Shown: positions 1 through 8,767, counted from the stretch's first letter. The stretch is 64,000 nt of DNA from Marinobacter salinisoli (GCF_017301335.1 NZ_CP071247.1:1178001-1242000), one strand, 5' to 3'. Numbers and translations are program-made. Notes: generated by a model not told the origin, from the sequence alone.

Positions 1-355
1 CATTTAAAAACTGCAGTTCCGGGAAGCCAAAGCCAGAAAAAAAATCAATATCATCGGATTCCACAAACGTCGTTGTGCCGATATTCATGGTCAGGCTGCC
101 GCCAAAACCGTTGGCGTCGGTTCCCAGCCCTATAAACTCATCGCCAATGCCGGTCAGCAGCATGCCATCGTAGGTCGTCGACCCGGTTACAGTGTCACCC
201 GCATTGAGCCCGAACGTGTTATTTTGGTCCGCAGAGTCCACGGTGCCGAAAAAGTTTACCTGCATCAGGCCTGCCGTAGCGGTGCCGGAGCAAGCAAGTA
301 GAAGCCCGGCGATCGCGGGCAGGATTGTGCCAAAGCGCTTAGTGTTATTCATCAT
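1..355 (-). CDS. PEP-CTERM-like secreted protein, N-terminal part (cut by window edge)
   Basis: An open frame runs leftwards from ATG codons at 355 or 352 to the window edge with no stop, so only about the first 117 residues are visible. It begins with a classic Sec signal peptide: basic MNNTKR, a hydrophobic stretch, then a small-residue cleavage region ending TATA. The mature part is rich in Gly, Thr, Asp and Phe, with stretches such as FGLNAGDTVTGSTTYDG and GDEFIGLGTDANG. These resemble the extracellular region of proteins that carry a C-terminal PEP-CTERM sorting signal. The C-terminus that would prove this lies outside the window. An AAAGGA lies about 11 bases upstream of the first ATG. 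Function unknown; a surface or biofilm-matrix protein is an inference. Confidence 0.6.
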   Translation of the reverse strand, partial: MMNNTKRFGTILPAIAGLLLACSGTATAGLMQVNFFGTVDSADQNNTFGLNAGDTVTGSTTYDGMLLTGIGDEFIGLGTDANGFGGSLTMNIGTTTFVESDDIDFFSGFGFPELQFLN

Positions 356-652
356 GATACCTAAAGTCCTTTTCGAGGTCGGCGTTTGCCTTACAGGCAG
401 CCACGAAGTGTTAAGCGGGACCTGTAATCCCACTAAGGCCGTCAAGCATGAAGTATGCCGCCTAAAATAAAGTTCTGGTTTTCCAATTAAATTCTTAAGG
501 TTTGGTGTCCGTACTGTCGCTGTTTTCGTTATGTCGTAAAAAAAACTGACAGGCGTCTGCCTTAACAGCCCGCCAGCCACCGCAAACTGAGCCTCAGTCG
601 GCGCCAAAATCGGGCCAATTGAATGAAAGATCTGGAAAGGGATGGATCAACA
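356..652. other. Intergenic region between secreted-protein gene and peroxidase terminator
   Basis: Roughly 300 bases with no convincing gene. It must hold the promoter of the leftward secreted-protein gene. The short rightward frame across it has no ribosome binding site and no recognisable product. The tract is AT-richer around 470–545, including a run of A near 540. I see no repeat or RNA structure that stands out. Confidence 0.5.
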
Positions 653-685
653 GAAAAAGGCCCGCTCGAAAGCGGGCCTTTTTTT
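653..685 (-). terminator. Rho-independent terminator of the di-haem peroxidase gene
   Basis: An 8-bp GC-rich stem GGCCCGCT / AGCGGGCC (659–666 and 671–678) with a four-base CGAA loop is flanked by A on one side and seven T on the other. It can act in both directions. It sits 10 bases past the peroxidase stop codon, so it most likely ends that leftward transcript. Confidence 0.85.
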
Positions 686-694
686 ACAGGGGGG

Positions 695-2758
695 TTATGG
701 AGACGTTAGGTTCTGCTCAAAACTGCGCACGGGGGTCGATCTGCCGGAGGCGCCCACCGCAGGCAACTCAAGCCACTGATCAACCGCTGTGCCATCGCCA
801 AAGTCGGTCACGCTGTTCTGGTCTCCCACATGCCCGTCGGGCACAAACAGCTGAGGGTGATCGAAAGGCGCTCGGGCAAACCTCACCCGTTCGTCCGTCG
901 CGGCCTTCATAAATGCTACCAGCGCCGCCAATTCCACATCGGTCAACCCCAGCGGCACGATGTCCGGGTCCAGGTTGCTGCAATTATTACCGAAGCCGGA
1001 GGTATCGCCGCAGCCCTGGCTGCGTCTATCGCCACCGCGGTTATAAAACTCTACCACCTGCTCGAGGGTCGCCTGGCCACCATTATGAAAGTAGGGGCTG
1101 GTCAGCTCCACGTTTCGGATGGTCGGGGTCTTGAAGGCTCCGTCTACGGCCACTCGCTCTCCCGGTACTATCGGGCCGGGGATTTCAAACCGTTGCGGAT
1201 CAAAATTGAAATCATCAATCTTGGGGCCAAACACTTCCTGCCGGGCGAAAGACAGCGGGAATCCTGCCAGAGACGCCCCCACACCGAGGTCCTCCCGACT
1301 GGGCCGCACGCCAATGTTGTAGAAGCCGCCATCATAGACCGCCGTGGCACCATCGCCCATGATCATGCGCTCGATGGACTCTTCGTTGCCAAAGGGCTGA
1401 TTTGCCCGCGCACGCACGGTCGCGCCGGTAAATTCCGGTCCCTCATGGCAGTTAACGCACTTGCCTTTATCGAGGAATACCTCAAAGCCGAGCTTTTCCT
1501 GGGCGGTCAGTGCGGTGTCTGCCCCGGCCATGAACGAATCGATGGGAGTCTGGTCCGAGATCAGGGTGTTTTCGTACAGCAGAATGGCCAGTCCCCAGAA
1601 CAGCGAAAAATTCACTTCCATCTGACGGTAGCCGGCCTCGGTGGTATCCTCAGGCAGCGGGGTTCCGTTGGCGGTAAATAGCTGGGATGAAGACCAGTAG
1701 GGGGCATGGAAGGCTTGTTCAACCATGTCGCCATAAGTCGAAATCAGCCCCTTGGCGGGCCGGCGACGAGTTCCGCTATTATCCTTCAGCGGGCCCAGCA
1801 CACTGTCGTTGGCGTGCACTAATTGGAACGAGAGGGGTTTTCGGTCCAGCAGCTTGCGGCCAAGATCTGCGAATTGACGTCCGGCACAGCTGCTTTCAAA
1901 GTCCGAGAGCGCTGGCCCCACGGCCTGCGAGGCCAGACTGCCGTTATCCAGTCGCACCTGCACCTTGGCCACTGAACCGTCCGGCTGTACCTTTACGACG
2001 CCGGGTTCCGGGTTGCCGTCAGATGCCAGCAGACCGCGCTCTCCCAGGGGGTTCAGGCCATTGAAGATATTATTGGCCCGGCCATCCCAGAAGTTGCGGT
2101 GAAAGAAGGCGGCGTTAATGACGGTGGGAGCATTTCGCGGCTCGACCTTCCGTACCGCTATCCCCCCGACATTGAAGATCGAGTCCACTGGCGGAGTGCA
2201 TTGATCGTTGCGCCTGAGGGGGTCGATGGGCGTCAAGGAAAAGCCACTGCCAAAGGTGCCTTGGGAGGACACAACATCATTCATATCATGGAGAATAGTA
2301 GACTCCCGATTGTTTGGGTCAGCCAACCGCCGAAGGGGGAAGTCCTCCAGTGTCATCTCATAGTTGGGGCCCCGGTTCCCGGTAAAAGTGTGGTCGAAAA
2401 TGCTGTCGGGGTTGATGGCGTCGAGTAGACCGGGGCTGAGCTGATTCTTGGTCCGGTTGTCGGCTCCGGCGGCAAAGTGACAGGAGGCGCAGGCCTGGCC
2501 ATCGCTGCCTGCCTGCATATCCCAGAAGAGCGCCTTGCCCAGGGCAATGGCGGCATCGCGATCTTTTACGAAGTCATTCAGTTGGCTGGGTACGGGGACC
2601 GGAATTTCGCTTAAAGTGGCAGGACCACCGAACCTTTCAATGGCCATTGCCCTGAGGCTGACATCGTCCAAGTGCTCAGCGCCTGCGGAGCTGGCATAGA
2701 AGTTTACACAGGCGAGTGCGGTGAGCACTGCACCGGTGGTGATGCGTTTGTTGTTCAT
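695..2758 (-). CDS. Di-haem cytochrome c peroxidase / MauG-family protein, periplasmic
   Basis: 687 residues with an N-terminal signal peptide (about 1–27, cleavage near SSAGA-E). Two c-type haem sites are visible: C90-A-S-C93-H94 and C434-V-N-C437-H438. The arrangement matches the bacterial di-haem cytochrome c peroxidase/MauG superfamily, but the protein is about twice the usual length, with a long insert between the haem sites. Members either reduce hydrogen peroxide with electrons from small cytochromes c or carry out high-valent haem oxidations; the sequence alone does not say which. It acts in the periplasm. It is divergent from the PQQ-dependent dehydrogenase gene, so a shared electron-transfer role is plausible. 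The long rightward frame 830–1681 is a shadow of this gene. Confidence 0.85.
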   Translation of the reverse strand: MNNKRITTGAVLTALACVNFYASSAGAEHLDDVSLRAMAIERFGGPATLSEIPVPVPSQLNDFVKDRDAAIALGKALFWDMQAGSDGQACASCHFAAGADNRTKNQLSPGLLDAINPDSIFDHTFTGNRGPNYEMTLEDFPLRRLADPNNRESTILHDMNDVVSSQGTFGSGFSLTPIDPLRRNDQCTPPVDSIFNVGGIAVRKVEPRNAPTVINAAFFHRNFWDGRANNIFNGLNPLGERGLLASDGNPEPGVVKVQPDGSVAKVQVRLDNGSLASQAVGPALSDFESSCAGRQFADLGRKLLDRKPLSFQLVHANDSVLGPLKDNSGTRRRPAKGLISTYGDMVEQAFHAPYWSSSQLFTANGTPLPEDTTEAGYRQMEVNFSLFWGLAILLYENTLISDQTPIDSFMAGADTALTAQEKLGFEVFLDKGKCVNCHEGPEFTGATVRARANQPFGNEESIERMIMGDGATAVYDGGFYNIGVRPSREDLGVGASLAGFPLSFARQEVFGPKIDDFNFDPQRFEIPGPIVPGERVAVDGAFKTPTIRNVELTSPYFHNGGQATLEQVVEFYNRGGDRRSQGCGDTSGFGNNCSNLDPDIVPLGLTDVELAALVAFMKAATDERVRFARAPFDHPQLFVPDGHVGDQNSVTDFGDGTAVDQWLELPAVGASGRSTPVRSFEQNLTSP

Positions 2759-3090
2759 GGGTCACACCAGTTGCGTTGAGGGTTTTATTATCGGGGCGCC
2801 CACCACGGCCCCTAGCACAAAATTGCAGCAGATTCTGTGCCTGAGTCACAGATCAGCATAAGATTTGAAAGTGTTAAAGCGGCTTTATCTCAGGGTATCC
2901 GCCGCCGGGGGTGTCGGGTTGTAAAATAGTTCGACGCAGGACCCGCTTATTTTTCCTTGAATGAATTGCGTGATAATGGGCTTTGCCTTCGGATGGGCAA
3001 GGGGCAAACTTGACGAATTTTTAACCAGACCTAATCTCTTTGTGTGGTGTGTTCTATAAACACAAAAACAATACGGATGGTTAAAAAATC
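2759..3090. promoter_or_regulatory. Divergent promoter region between peroxidase and PQQ dehydrogenase genes
   Basis: A 332-base gene-free stretch separates the two divergent genes, so both promoters must lie here. Two inverted repeats stand out. One at 2831–2854 has arms GATTCTGTG / CACAGATC (one extra base in the left arm) around seven bases. It resembles a CRP/Vfr half-site pair, but the spacing is one base short of the TGTGA-N6-TCACA consensus. The other, TGTGTT-ctata-AACACA at 3048–3064, lies 26 bases before the dehydrogenase ATG. Both are operator-like; the regulators are unknown. Confidence 0.5.
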
Positions 3091-4374
3091 ATGAAAAAAT
3101 CCTCTTACATACGTTATGTGAGTGTCGTGGCAGCCTCGTCGGTATTGTTGGGGTTGCCGCTGAGCTCGCAGGCCGAGGCGCCCCAAGTCAAGCAAACTGT
3201 GTTCATGGAGGGCCTCGAAAATCCCTGGGACATGGCCTTCTTGTCCGATGGAACCATGTTTGTTACTGAAAAGTGCAAAGGCCTCTCGGTCCGACTCCCG
3301 GATGGCACGGTCAATAACCTGCTTGGCATGGGAGGCACCGACGGCTATTCGATGACCGCCGACGATCTGTTCTGCAACGGACAAGCGGGCATGAATGGTG
3401 TCGCTCTCGATCCGGACTTTGACAGCAACCGGACGGTCTTTGTTTATTCCGCCTCGCGCATGGGCGACGACCCTGCGACGAACCGCGTGTTACGACTGAC
3501 GGTCAGCGACGATTTTTCCAGCGTCTCGGACCGGACAGACATTGTTGAGAACATTCCCTACAAGCAGGCGCCCACCGATCACCCCTTCGGTGACGCTGGC
3601 GCTCATAATGGAGGCCGCATCCGCTTTAGTCCTGATGGTTTCCTCTACGTGACCACCGGCGACAATCACAACAGCAGCCTGCCACAATTCGGAGACAATC
3701 TTGGCTCCAAGGTCTTGCGCATTGACCGTGACGGCAAGGCCGCCCCGACGAACGCGGACGCGTTACCGGATGGATTCGATGCCCGAACCTACACCTACGG
3801 CCACCGCAACGTTCAGGGCATTGCCTTCCATCCGCAAAGTCAGCAGCCCATCATCACCGAACATGGCCCATGGCATACCGATGAAGTAAATGCTCTGGTG
3901 CCCGGTGGTAATAGTGGGTGGGACCCCCGGCCTAACATGGCAGGACGTGGCGATTGCCCGGATGACTACTGCGGCTATGAGCCAAACCAGAACGAAGGCA
4001 TGGACCCTGAAGAAAGAAGGAAATACATGCCGATGACCGATTTTGAAACCTACCCGGATGCCATGAAGCCACTGTGGACCAATAACAACTACTCTCAGGG
4101 CATCAGCAGCGCGGCGTTCCTGGCGGGTGAGCAGTGGGGTGACTGGGACGGTCGTCTGGTGGTCAGTTTCCTCGGCATTGGCTTCGGTGACACGCCGGTG
4201 GGCCAGCGTATAAATGTCATCCACCTGGTACCAGAGGGGCCAGAAATCGTGGATAACACCGAGATGCCTCTGTCAGCCGGGCCGGCCCGCTTCCGTGGCC
4301 TGGTGATGGGACCGGATGGTTCCCTCTATGCCGCGACGGATGAAGGTCAGATTCATCGGTTTACCCCAGAGTAA
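3091..4374 (+). CDS. PQQ-dependent soluble aldose/sugar dehydrogenase (GSDH family)
   Basis: 427 residues with a signal peptide (about 1–30). The body is a six-bladed propeller of the glucose/sorbosone dehydrogenase family. Family motifs include GLENPWDMAFLSDG near 41, GAHNGGRIRFSPDG (170–183) with the expected catalytic base at H172, and YGHRNVQGIAFHP further on. Known members oxidise sugars or aldehydes in the periplasm using bound PQQ; the substrate here is not predictable. A terminator and then a small cytochrome c gene follow. The pqq biosynthesis operon converges from the right, so cofactor supply is encoded next door. The start has only a weak GGATGG upstream, spaced about ten bases. 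Confidence 0.85.
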   Translation: MKKSSYIRYVSVVAASSVLLGLPLSSQAEAPQVKQTVFMEGLENPWDMAFLSDGTMFVTEKCKGLSVRLPDGTVNNLLGMGGTDGYSMTADDLFCNGQAGMNGVALDPDFDSNRTVFVYSASRMGDDPATNRVLRLTVSDDFSSVSDRTDIVENIPYKQAPTDHPFGDAGAHNGGRIRFSPDGFLYVTTGDNHNSSLPQFGDNLGSKVLRIDRDGKAAPTNADALPDGFDARTYTYGHRNVQGIAFHPQSQQPIITEHGPWHTDEVNALVPGGNSGWDPRPNMAGRGDCPDDYCGYEPNQNEGMDPEERRKYMPMTDFETYPDAMKPLWTNNNYSQGISSAAFLAGEQWGDWDGRLVVSFLGIGFGDTPVGQRINVIHLVPEGPEIVDNTEMPLSAGPARFRGLVMGPDGSLYAATDEGQIHRFTPE

Positions 4375-4382
4375 ACGGTCGA

Positions 4383-4411
4383 CCGCACTGCCTCGGGGCA
4401 GTGCGGTTTTT
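4383..4411 (+). terminator. Hairpin with T-run between dehydrogenase and cytochrome c
   Basis: Stem CCGCACTGCC pairs with GGCAGTGCGG around a short loop and is followed by five T. It lies 8 bases past the dehydrogenase stop and 22 bases before the cytochrome start. It may only partly terminate, leaving lower expression of the cytochrome. Confidence 0.8.
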
Positions 4412-4433
4412 ACCAGACAGTTGAGGACATCCT

Positions 4434-4739
4434 GTGGTACGTATTCTGTTAGGTTCGATAACCATCGCTCTGCTTTCCACCCACTTGCACGCGGCGGATC
4501 TGGAGGCGGGCAAAGAACTGTATTCCAATAATTGTGCCCAGTGTCACGGCCCCACAGCAAAGGGCATGGCCAGTTTCCCAGCCCTGGCAGGTCGCGATGC
4601 GAGTTACCTTCAATCTCGTCTCGAAACCTACCGTGCCGGTGAGAGGGTGGGAGCAAACTCCGGGTTGATGATTCCGAATGCGCGAAATCTGAGTGACGAA
4701 GACATAGCCAATCTTTCGGGCTTCATCTCCCAACTTTAA
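4434..4739 (+). CDS. Small periplasmic monohaem cytochrome c (class I)
   Basis: 101 residues from a GTG start, with GAGGA seven bases or so upstream. A signal peptide covers about 1–20 (cleavage near LHA-AD), leaving a mature protein of about 80 residues. The haem site is C34-A-Q-C37-H38 and the likely axial methionine is M79 (GLMIPNARNLSDED). Size and motif fit the cytochrome c553/c5-like class that shuttles electrons in the periplasm. Its position after the PQQ-dependent dehydrogenase suggests it accepts electrons from that enzyme; this is inferred from context. It could also serve the nearby di-haem peroxidase. Confidence 0.85.
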   Translation: MVRILLGSITIALLSTHLHAADLEAGKELYSNNCAQCHGPTAKGMASFPALAGRDASYLQSRLETYRAGERVGANSGLMIPNARNLSDEDIANLSGFISQL

Positions 4740-4767
4740 CCAGGCGACCCGCCTGACAAGCGTGCAA

Positions 4768-6567
4768 TCAGCGTTGCAGGAACTGCCGGTAGAACGCGGC
4801 CAGCCGAGTTAACATATCCGCCTGATTCGATGCCTTCCGAAAGCCGTGGCCCTCATCAGGATACACCTGTACCAGCGACTCCCGGCCGTTGGCGCGTATC
4901 GCCGTTGCCATACGTTGAGTCTGTTCGGGAACCACAATGGCATCCTGCCCACCCTGGAAAAAAGCTGTGGGTTGCTGGATGCGGTGCGCCTGCCTCAGGG
5001 GCGAACGCTCTCTCCAGCGTTCCGGCGACTCCTCGAAGGAGCCGAGGAGCCAGTCCAGATAGCCTGATTCAAAACGATGGGTCATTTTCCGCAAGCGTTC
5101 GGGATCACTGACTCCGAACTGACTCACGCCGGCCGTGAAATAAGCTGACGAGACCAGCGCCATCAATGCCGTATAGCCTCCCGAACTGCGTCCCTGAATA
5201 AAGACGGCCTGACCGCTGGCCTTGCCCTCACTGACGAGGTGCCGGGCGGCTCGCTCGATGTCCTGAACATCGACCACCCCCCACTGGCCAGCCAGGCACA
5301 GTCGAAAGTCGCGGCCAAAACCGGAACTGCCCCGATAATTCACCTCGGCAACTGCAAATCCCTGGTGGCAGAGAAACTGAACCTGGGGATTCAGCACGGG
5401 GCTGATCATGGCGGTTGGCCCCCCGTGCGCGATCATCACCAGTGGGGCGTCATCCATTTGTCCAGGCTGGGAATGCACCGGTGGGTAGTAGAACCCACTG
5501 ACGACAACGGCCTGTTCCTCACTGTCCGGCAGCCGGAATGGCTCGGGCGATGAAAGCGCAATCTCACCAAAGGGTGTCTCGCCGCCGGCCAGCACATGGA
5601 TCTGGCCGGTGTCAGTAGCCACAGAAAGGACCGCGTCGAGCCGGTCTGCTGACCGCGCAATGCAGTAGGCCCGGTTTTCCTGCCGGGTCAGGCATCGGAA
5701 ATCAATATAGGAATCAGCCAGTTGTTGCGGCGACGCGTCACGGCCGGAGTTCCACCACAGCCCGGCCATACCATTGCGATATCGCACCCGCAGCCATCCG
5801 CCCTCTGGCAGCGGCAAATGCTGGCTTTCACCCAGTTGCCAGGGCGCGCTCGCCTGGTCTTCCGGGGTGTCGTCAAGACAACGCCAGCTCCCGTTCTCAT
5901 CCATTTGCCAAGGCTGCCACCAGCCCAGATGATCCGACAGCACGTACAGGGTTTCGCCCACGAATAGCGGTTGCTGGACGCAGGCGCGAGTTGGCGACGG
6001 GAAGGGCATGACTGGCCTGGCGTCCACAAGCCTGCCATCGTCACTGACTTTGGCCAGCCAGAGCACCGACGCAACCCACGGCATATCCGGTAATTGCCAA
6101 CTGATCCAGGCCAGTTGCCGGCCGCTGTCGGATACCGCAGGCGCACTGTAGAAATCCTCACCTTGATGCAGGGTTTCCAGCTTTCCCTGGCGAATCGCGA
6201 CCAGTTGCTGGCCATCGGCATCTTCCCGCACGGCCAGTAGCCGCTCCCGGTGCCGATCCCACACCAGGCCGCCGTAGCAGGCACTGGCATCATCGGTCAC
6301 AGGGCTGAACCTTCCAGTCTCGGGGAAAATGACGTAGATCTGCTGGCTGGAGGATTCTATGGCAAATAGCCGGTCCGAAGTCGCGCATAGGGCGCCACCG
6401 CCATAGCCGTTTACCTGGCTTCGGACGCCCAGGGTATCCGGCAGTAAGGGGGCGGAGCCCTCGCCAGACCCGGCCAGGGTATGAATCAGATTCAGGCCGG
6501 AATCCGGGTCGGTTTCGAGCCAAAAGACACCGGCTTGCGAGGCTACAAGCTCGCTACGCTGTATCAA
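4768..6567 (-). CDS. S9-family (prolyl oligopeptidase-type) serine peptidase of the pqq operon
   Basis: About 599 residues: an N-terminal beta-propeller region and a C-terminal alpha/beta hydrolase domain. The catalytic triad is visible as S461 in GRSSGGY, D542 in GGQDAIVVP and H574 in DEGHGF. No signal peptide, so it is probably cytosolic. It is the last gene of the pqqABCDE transcript, starting just beyond pqqE. No pqqF-type M16 protease is present, so this enzyme is a candidate for trimming crosslinked PqqA; that is an inference. The start is uncertain: TTG at 6567 lacks a clear ribosome site, and the frame stays open upstream for 27 codons (through a CTG at 6594) with no ATG or GTG, overlapping the end of pqqE. 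Confidence 0.8.
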   Translation of the reverse strand: MIQRSELVASQAGVFWLETDPDSGLNLIHTLAGSGEGSAPLLPDTLGVRSQVNGYGGGALCATSDRLFAIESSSQQIYVIFPETGRFSPVTDDASACYGGLVWDRHRERLLAVREDADGQQLVAIRQGKLETLHQGEDFYSAPAVSDSGRQLAWISWQLPDMPWVASVLWLAKVSDDGRLVDARPVMPFPSPTRACVQQPLFVGETLYVLSDHLGWWQPWQMDENGSWRCLDDTPEDQASAPWQLGESQHLPLPEGGWLRVRYRNGMAGLWWNSGRDASPQQLADSYIDFRCLTRQENRAYCIARSADRLDAVLSVATDTGQIHVLAGGETPFGEIALSSPEPFRLPDSEEQAVVVSGFYYPPVHSQPGQMDDAPLVMIAHGGPTAMISPVLNPQVQFLCHQGFAVAEVNYRGSSGFGRDFRLCLAGQWGVVDVQDIERAARHLVSEGKASGQAVFIQGRSSGGYTALMALVSSAYFTAGVSQFGVSDPERLRKMTHRFESGYLDWLLGSFEESPERWRERSPLRQAHRIQQPTAFFQGGQDAIVVPEQTQRMATAIRANGRESLVQVYPDEGHGFRKASNQADMLTRLAAFYRQFLQR

Positions 6568-6604
6568 CCCGGCAGCGGCCTGTTCGGCGGTCAGCCGCGG
6601 GATA

Positions 6605-7759
6605 TCAGCTCCGGAAGAACAGCCGGGAGTTCTCGGTGTTGCGATAGGTCAAATCCTCCAGCCCCGTGGTGGCATGATCGGCAGCGCGTCGGGCTGCCAA
6701 AACACGATCATGGTGGGGTGATTTACTGCACACGGGGTCTGCATTGTCCGCGTTGCCAGTGAGCAGATAGGCCTGACACCGACAACCGCCGAAATCCCTG
6801 GCTTTCTCATCGCAGGAGCGACAGGGCTCCGGCATCCAGCTGTCGCCGCGGTAATGGTTGAAGCCGGGGCTGTCGTACCAGATCGTCCGCAGATCGGTCT
6901 CGCAGACATTGGGAAAGTCGATCGGCAGCATTCGCGCACTGTGGCATGGCAGCGCGGTGCCATCAGGCGCGACGGTCAGGAACAGACTTCCCCAGCCGTT
7001 CATGCAGGCCTTTGGGCGCTCTTCGTAGTAGTCAGGGGTGACAAAGATCAGTTTCATCCGGGAGCCCGAGGCTGCCAGCCGTTCCCGGTAGGATTTCACG
7101 GCTGTCTCTGCGGTCAGCAGTTGTGTCTTGGAGGGCATCAGAGCCTCCCGGTTTCTGAAGGCCCAGCCATAATACTGACAGGTGGCCAACTCAACGTAAT
7201 CGGCATCGAGACGGTCGCAAAGATCGATGATGTCATTCATCTGATGGATGTTATGGCGGTGAATGACGAAGTTCAGCACCATCGGGTAACCGGCTTCCTT
7301 CACGGCCCGGGCCATGGCCAGCTTCTGCTCGAAGGCTTTTCGTGAACCGGCCAATGCGTTGTTCAACTCGGAATCAGACGCCTGGAAGCTGACCTGGATA
7401 TGGTCCAGCCCGGCCTCCAGGAACGTGTCTACTTTGGCTTTGGTGAGGCCAATGCCGGAGGTAATCAGGTTGCTGTAATAGCCCAGGTGGCGGGCCTCGC
7501 CAATCAGCTCGGCAAGATCCTGGCGGACCAGTGGTTCGCCTCCGGAAAAGCCGAGCTGCGCGGCCCCCATCTCACGTCCCTGACGCAGCACCTCCATCCA
7601 CTGTTCGGTGCTGAGCTCTGTTTGCGTATGTGCAAAATCTAACGGGTTAGAGCAATAGGGACACTGCAAAGGGCAACGGTAAGTGAGCTCTGCCAGCAAC
7701 CAGAGCGGTGGCCCGACTTCAGTTGAACGTTGTTCTGGCGCTATGTCTCGGTGTGTCAT
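6605..7759 (-). CDS. pqqE: PqqE, radical SAM enzyme of PQQ biosynthesis
   Basis: 384 residues. The radical-SAM cluster motif C29-x3-C33-x2-C36 (CPLQCPYC) is near the N-terminus. The C-terminal SPASM-type cysteine-rich region ([17 protein letters not shown] and following) carries the auxiliary iron–sulfur clusters. PqqE makes the carbon–carbon bond between the conserved Glu and Tyr of PqqA, the first committed step, with PqqA delivered by PqqD. The start overlaps the end of pqqD by four bases, a translational-coupling arrangement. Cytosolic. Confidence 0.95.
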   Translation of the reverse strand: MTHRDIAPEQRSTEVGPPLWLLAELTYRCPLQCPYCSNPLDFAHTQTELSTEQWMEVLRQGREMGAAQLGFSGGEPLVRQDLAELIGEARHLGYYSNLITSGIGLTKAKVDTFLEAGLDHIQVSFQASDSELNNALAGSRKAFEQKLAMARAVKEAGYPMVLNFVIHRHNIHQMNDIIDLCDRLDADYVELATCQYYGWAFRNREALMPSKTQLLTAETAVKSYRERLAASGSRMKLIFVTPDYYEERPKACMNGWGSLFLTVAPDGTALPCHSARMLPIDFPNVCETDLRTIWYDSPGFNHYRGDSWMPEPCRSCDEKARDFGGCRCQAYLLTGNADNADPVCSKSPHHDRVLAARRAADHATTGLEDLTYRNTENSRLFFRS

Positions 7760-8037
7760 GTCAGATCAATCCAGTCGTTCTTCCGGGCCTCCCCGAGAAA
7801 GTCCATCACATCATCAGACAGCGACCCGGCATCGGGGTAGCTCTGCTCCAGGCGCTCGATTATGTCAGCGACGGAACGTTTGCCATCCACTTCATTCAGT
7901 ATGGCTCCGGCACTGCCGTTTAGCCGCACCATCCCCTCGGGATAGAGCAGCACGTAAGCGTTCTGCGCCGGCTCCCACTGGAACCGGAAACCGACTCTGA
8001 AACGAGGCACAAGGTGCGGTTGGATCACGTCGTTCAT
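7756..8037 (-). CDS. pqqD: PqqD, PqqA-binding chaperone
   Basis: 93 residues, the usual length for this RRE-fold protein, which binds the PqqA precursor and presents it to PqqE. Family-typical segments such as [21 protein letters not shown] are visible through the middle. Its ATG at 8037 lies inside the apparent pqqC reading frame. In the +1 frame relative to pqqC a TAATG stop–start junction sits exactly here, which suggests the normal operon geometry is a one-base overlap with pqqC. Its 3' end overlaps the pqqE start by four bases. Confidence 0.93.
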   Translation of the reverse strand: MNDVIQPHLVPRFRVGFRFQWEPAQNAYVLLYPEGMVRLNGSAGAILNEVDGKRSVADIIERLEQSYPDAGSLSDDVMDFLGEARKNDWIDLT

Positions 8038-8767
8038 TACACCCCCGGTGCCAGGCAGGCTGGTTGGTGACGGTGTGGTAGGGAGGTGTGCCGTGGCGAT
8101 AGGCCATGGTCAGGGCGTCCAGGATCGTCCACAGGATGTCCAGTTTGAACTGAAGTATTTCCAGCGCCCGCTCCTGTTGATCGGGCGTCGTAAAGTGGTC
8201 CAGTGTGATCGTAAGTCCGTGCTCAACATCCCGGCGGGCTTCGGACAGCCGCTTTCTGAAATAGGAATAGCCTTCGGTTTTGATCCAGGGGTAATGGGCG
8301 GGCCAGCTGTCCAAACGCGACTGGTGAATCTCCGGCGCGAACAGTTCGGTCAGCGAGGAGCAGGCAGCTTCCTGCCAGGTCGCACGACGGGCAAAATTCA
8401 GGTAGGCATCGACCGCAAACCGGACGCCGGGCAATACGTGACGCTGGTCGACGACCTCCTCGCGGCTCAGCCCTACCGACTCGGCCAGGCTCAGCCAGGC
8501 TTCGATGCCACCTTCGTCTCCGTCATGGCCGTCATGATCAAGCACCCGCTGAAGCCAGAGTCGCCGTACCGATGCGTCCGGACAGTTGGCCATGATCGCG
8601 GCATCCTTGCGCGGAATGTTGACCTGATAATAGTAACGGTTGGCCACCCAGCCGCGAATTTGTTCCGGCGAACAATCACCGCTGTACATGGCTTGATGGA
8701 AGGGGTGATGAATATGGTAATACTTGCCTTTCGCCAGAAGTGCGGTTTTAAAGTCTGCCCGATTCAT
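7892..8767 (-). CDS. pqqC: PqqC, pyrroloquinoline-quinone synthase (3' end apparently frameshifted)
   Basis: Cofactor-free oxidase that does the final ring closure and eight-electron oxidation to PQQ. Residues 1–243 match the family closely, including [29 protein letters not shown] and [19 protein letters not shown]. The known family ends shortly after the WHRG that occurs here at about 240–243. This frame instead runs another 48 codons through pqqD in the wrong frame. One extra G in the five-G run (plus-strand C at 8042–8046) would give WHRGV and a TAA overlapping the pqqD ATG by one base. So the listed left end is the literal open frame, and the functional end is probably near 8037. pqqB overlaps its start by four bases. 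Confidence 0.9.
   Translation of the reverse strand: MNRADFKTALLAKGKYYHIHHPFHQAMYSGDCSPEQIRGWVANRYYYQVNIPRKDAAIMANCPDASVRRLWLQRVLDHDGHDGDEGGIEAWLSLAESVGLSREEVVDQRHVLPGVRFAVDAYLNFARRATWQEAACSSLTELFAPEIHQSRLDSWPAHYPWIKTEGYSYFRKRLSEARRDVEHGLTITLDHFTTPDQQERALEILQFKLDILWTILDALTMAYRHGTPPYHTVTNQPAWHRGCNERRDPTAPCASFQSRFPVPVGAGAERLRAALSRGDGAAKRQCRSHTE

Noticed and set aside
830..1681. 283-codon rightward frame inside the di-haem peroxidase gene
   Set aside because: Antisense shadow; the leftward frame has both haem motifs and a signal peptide.
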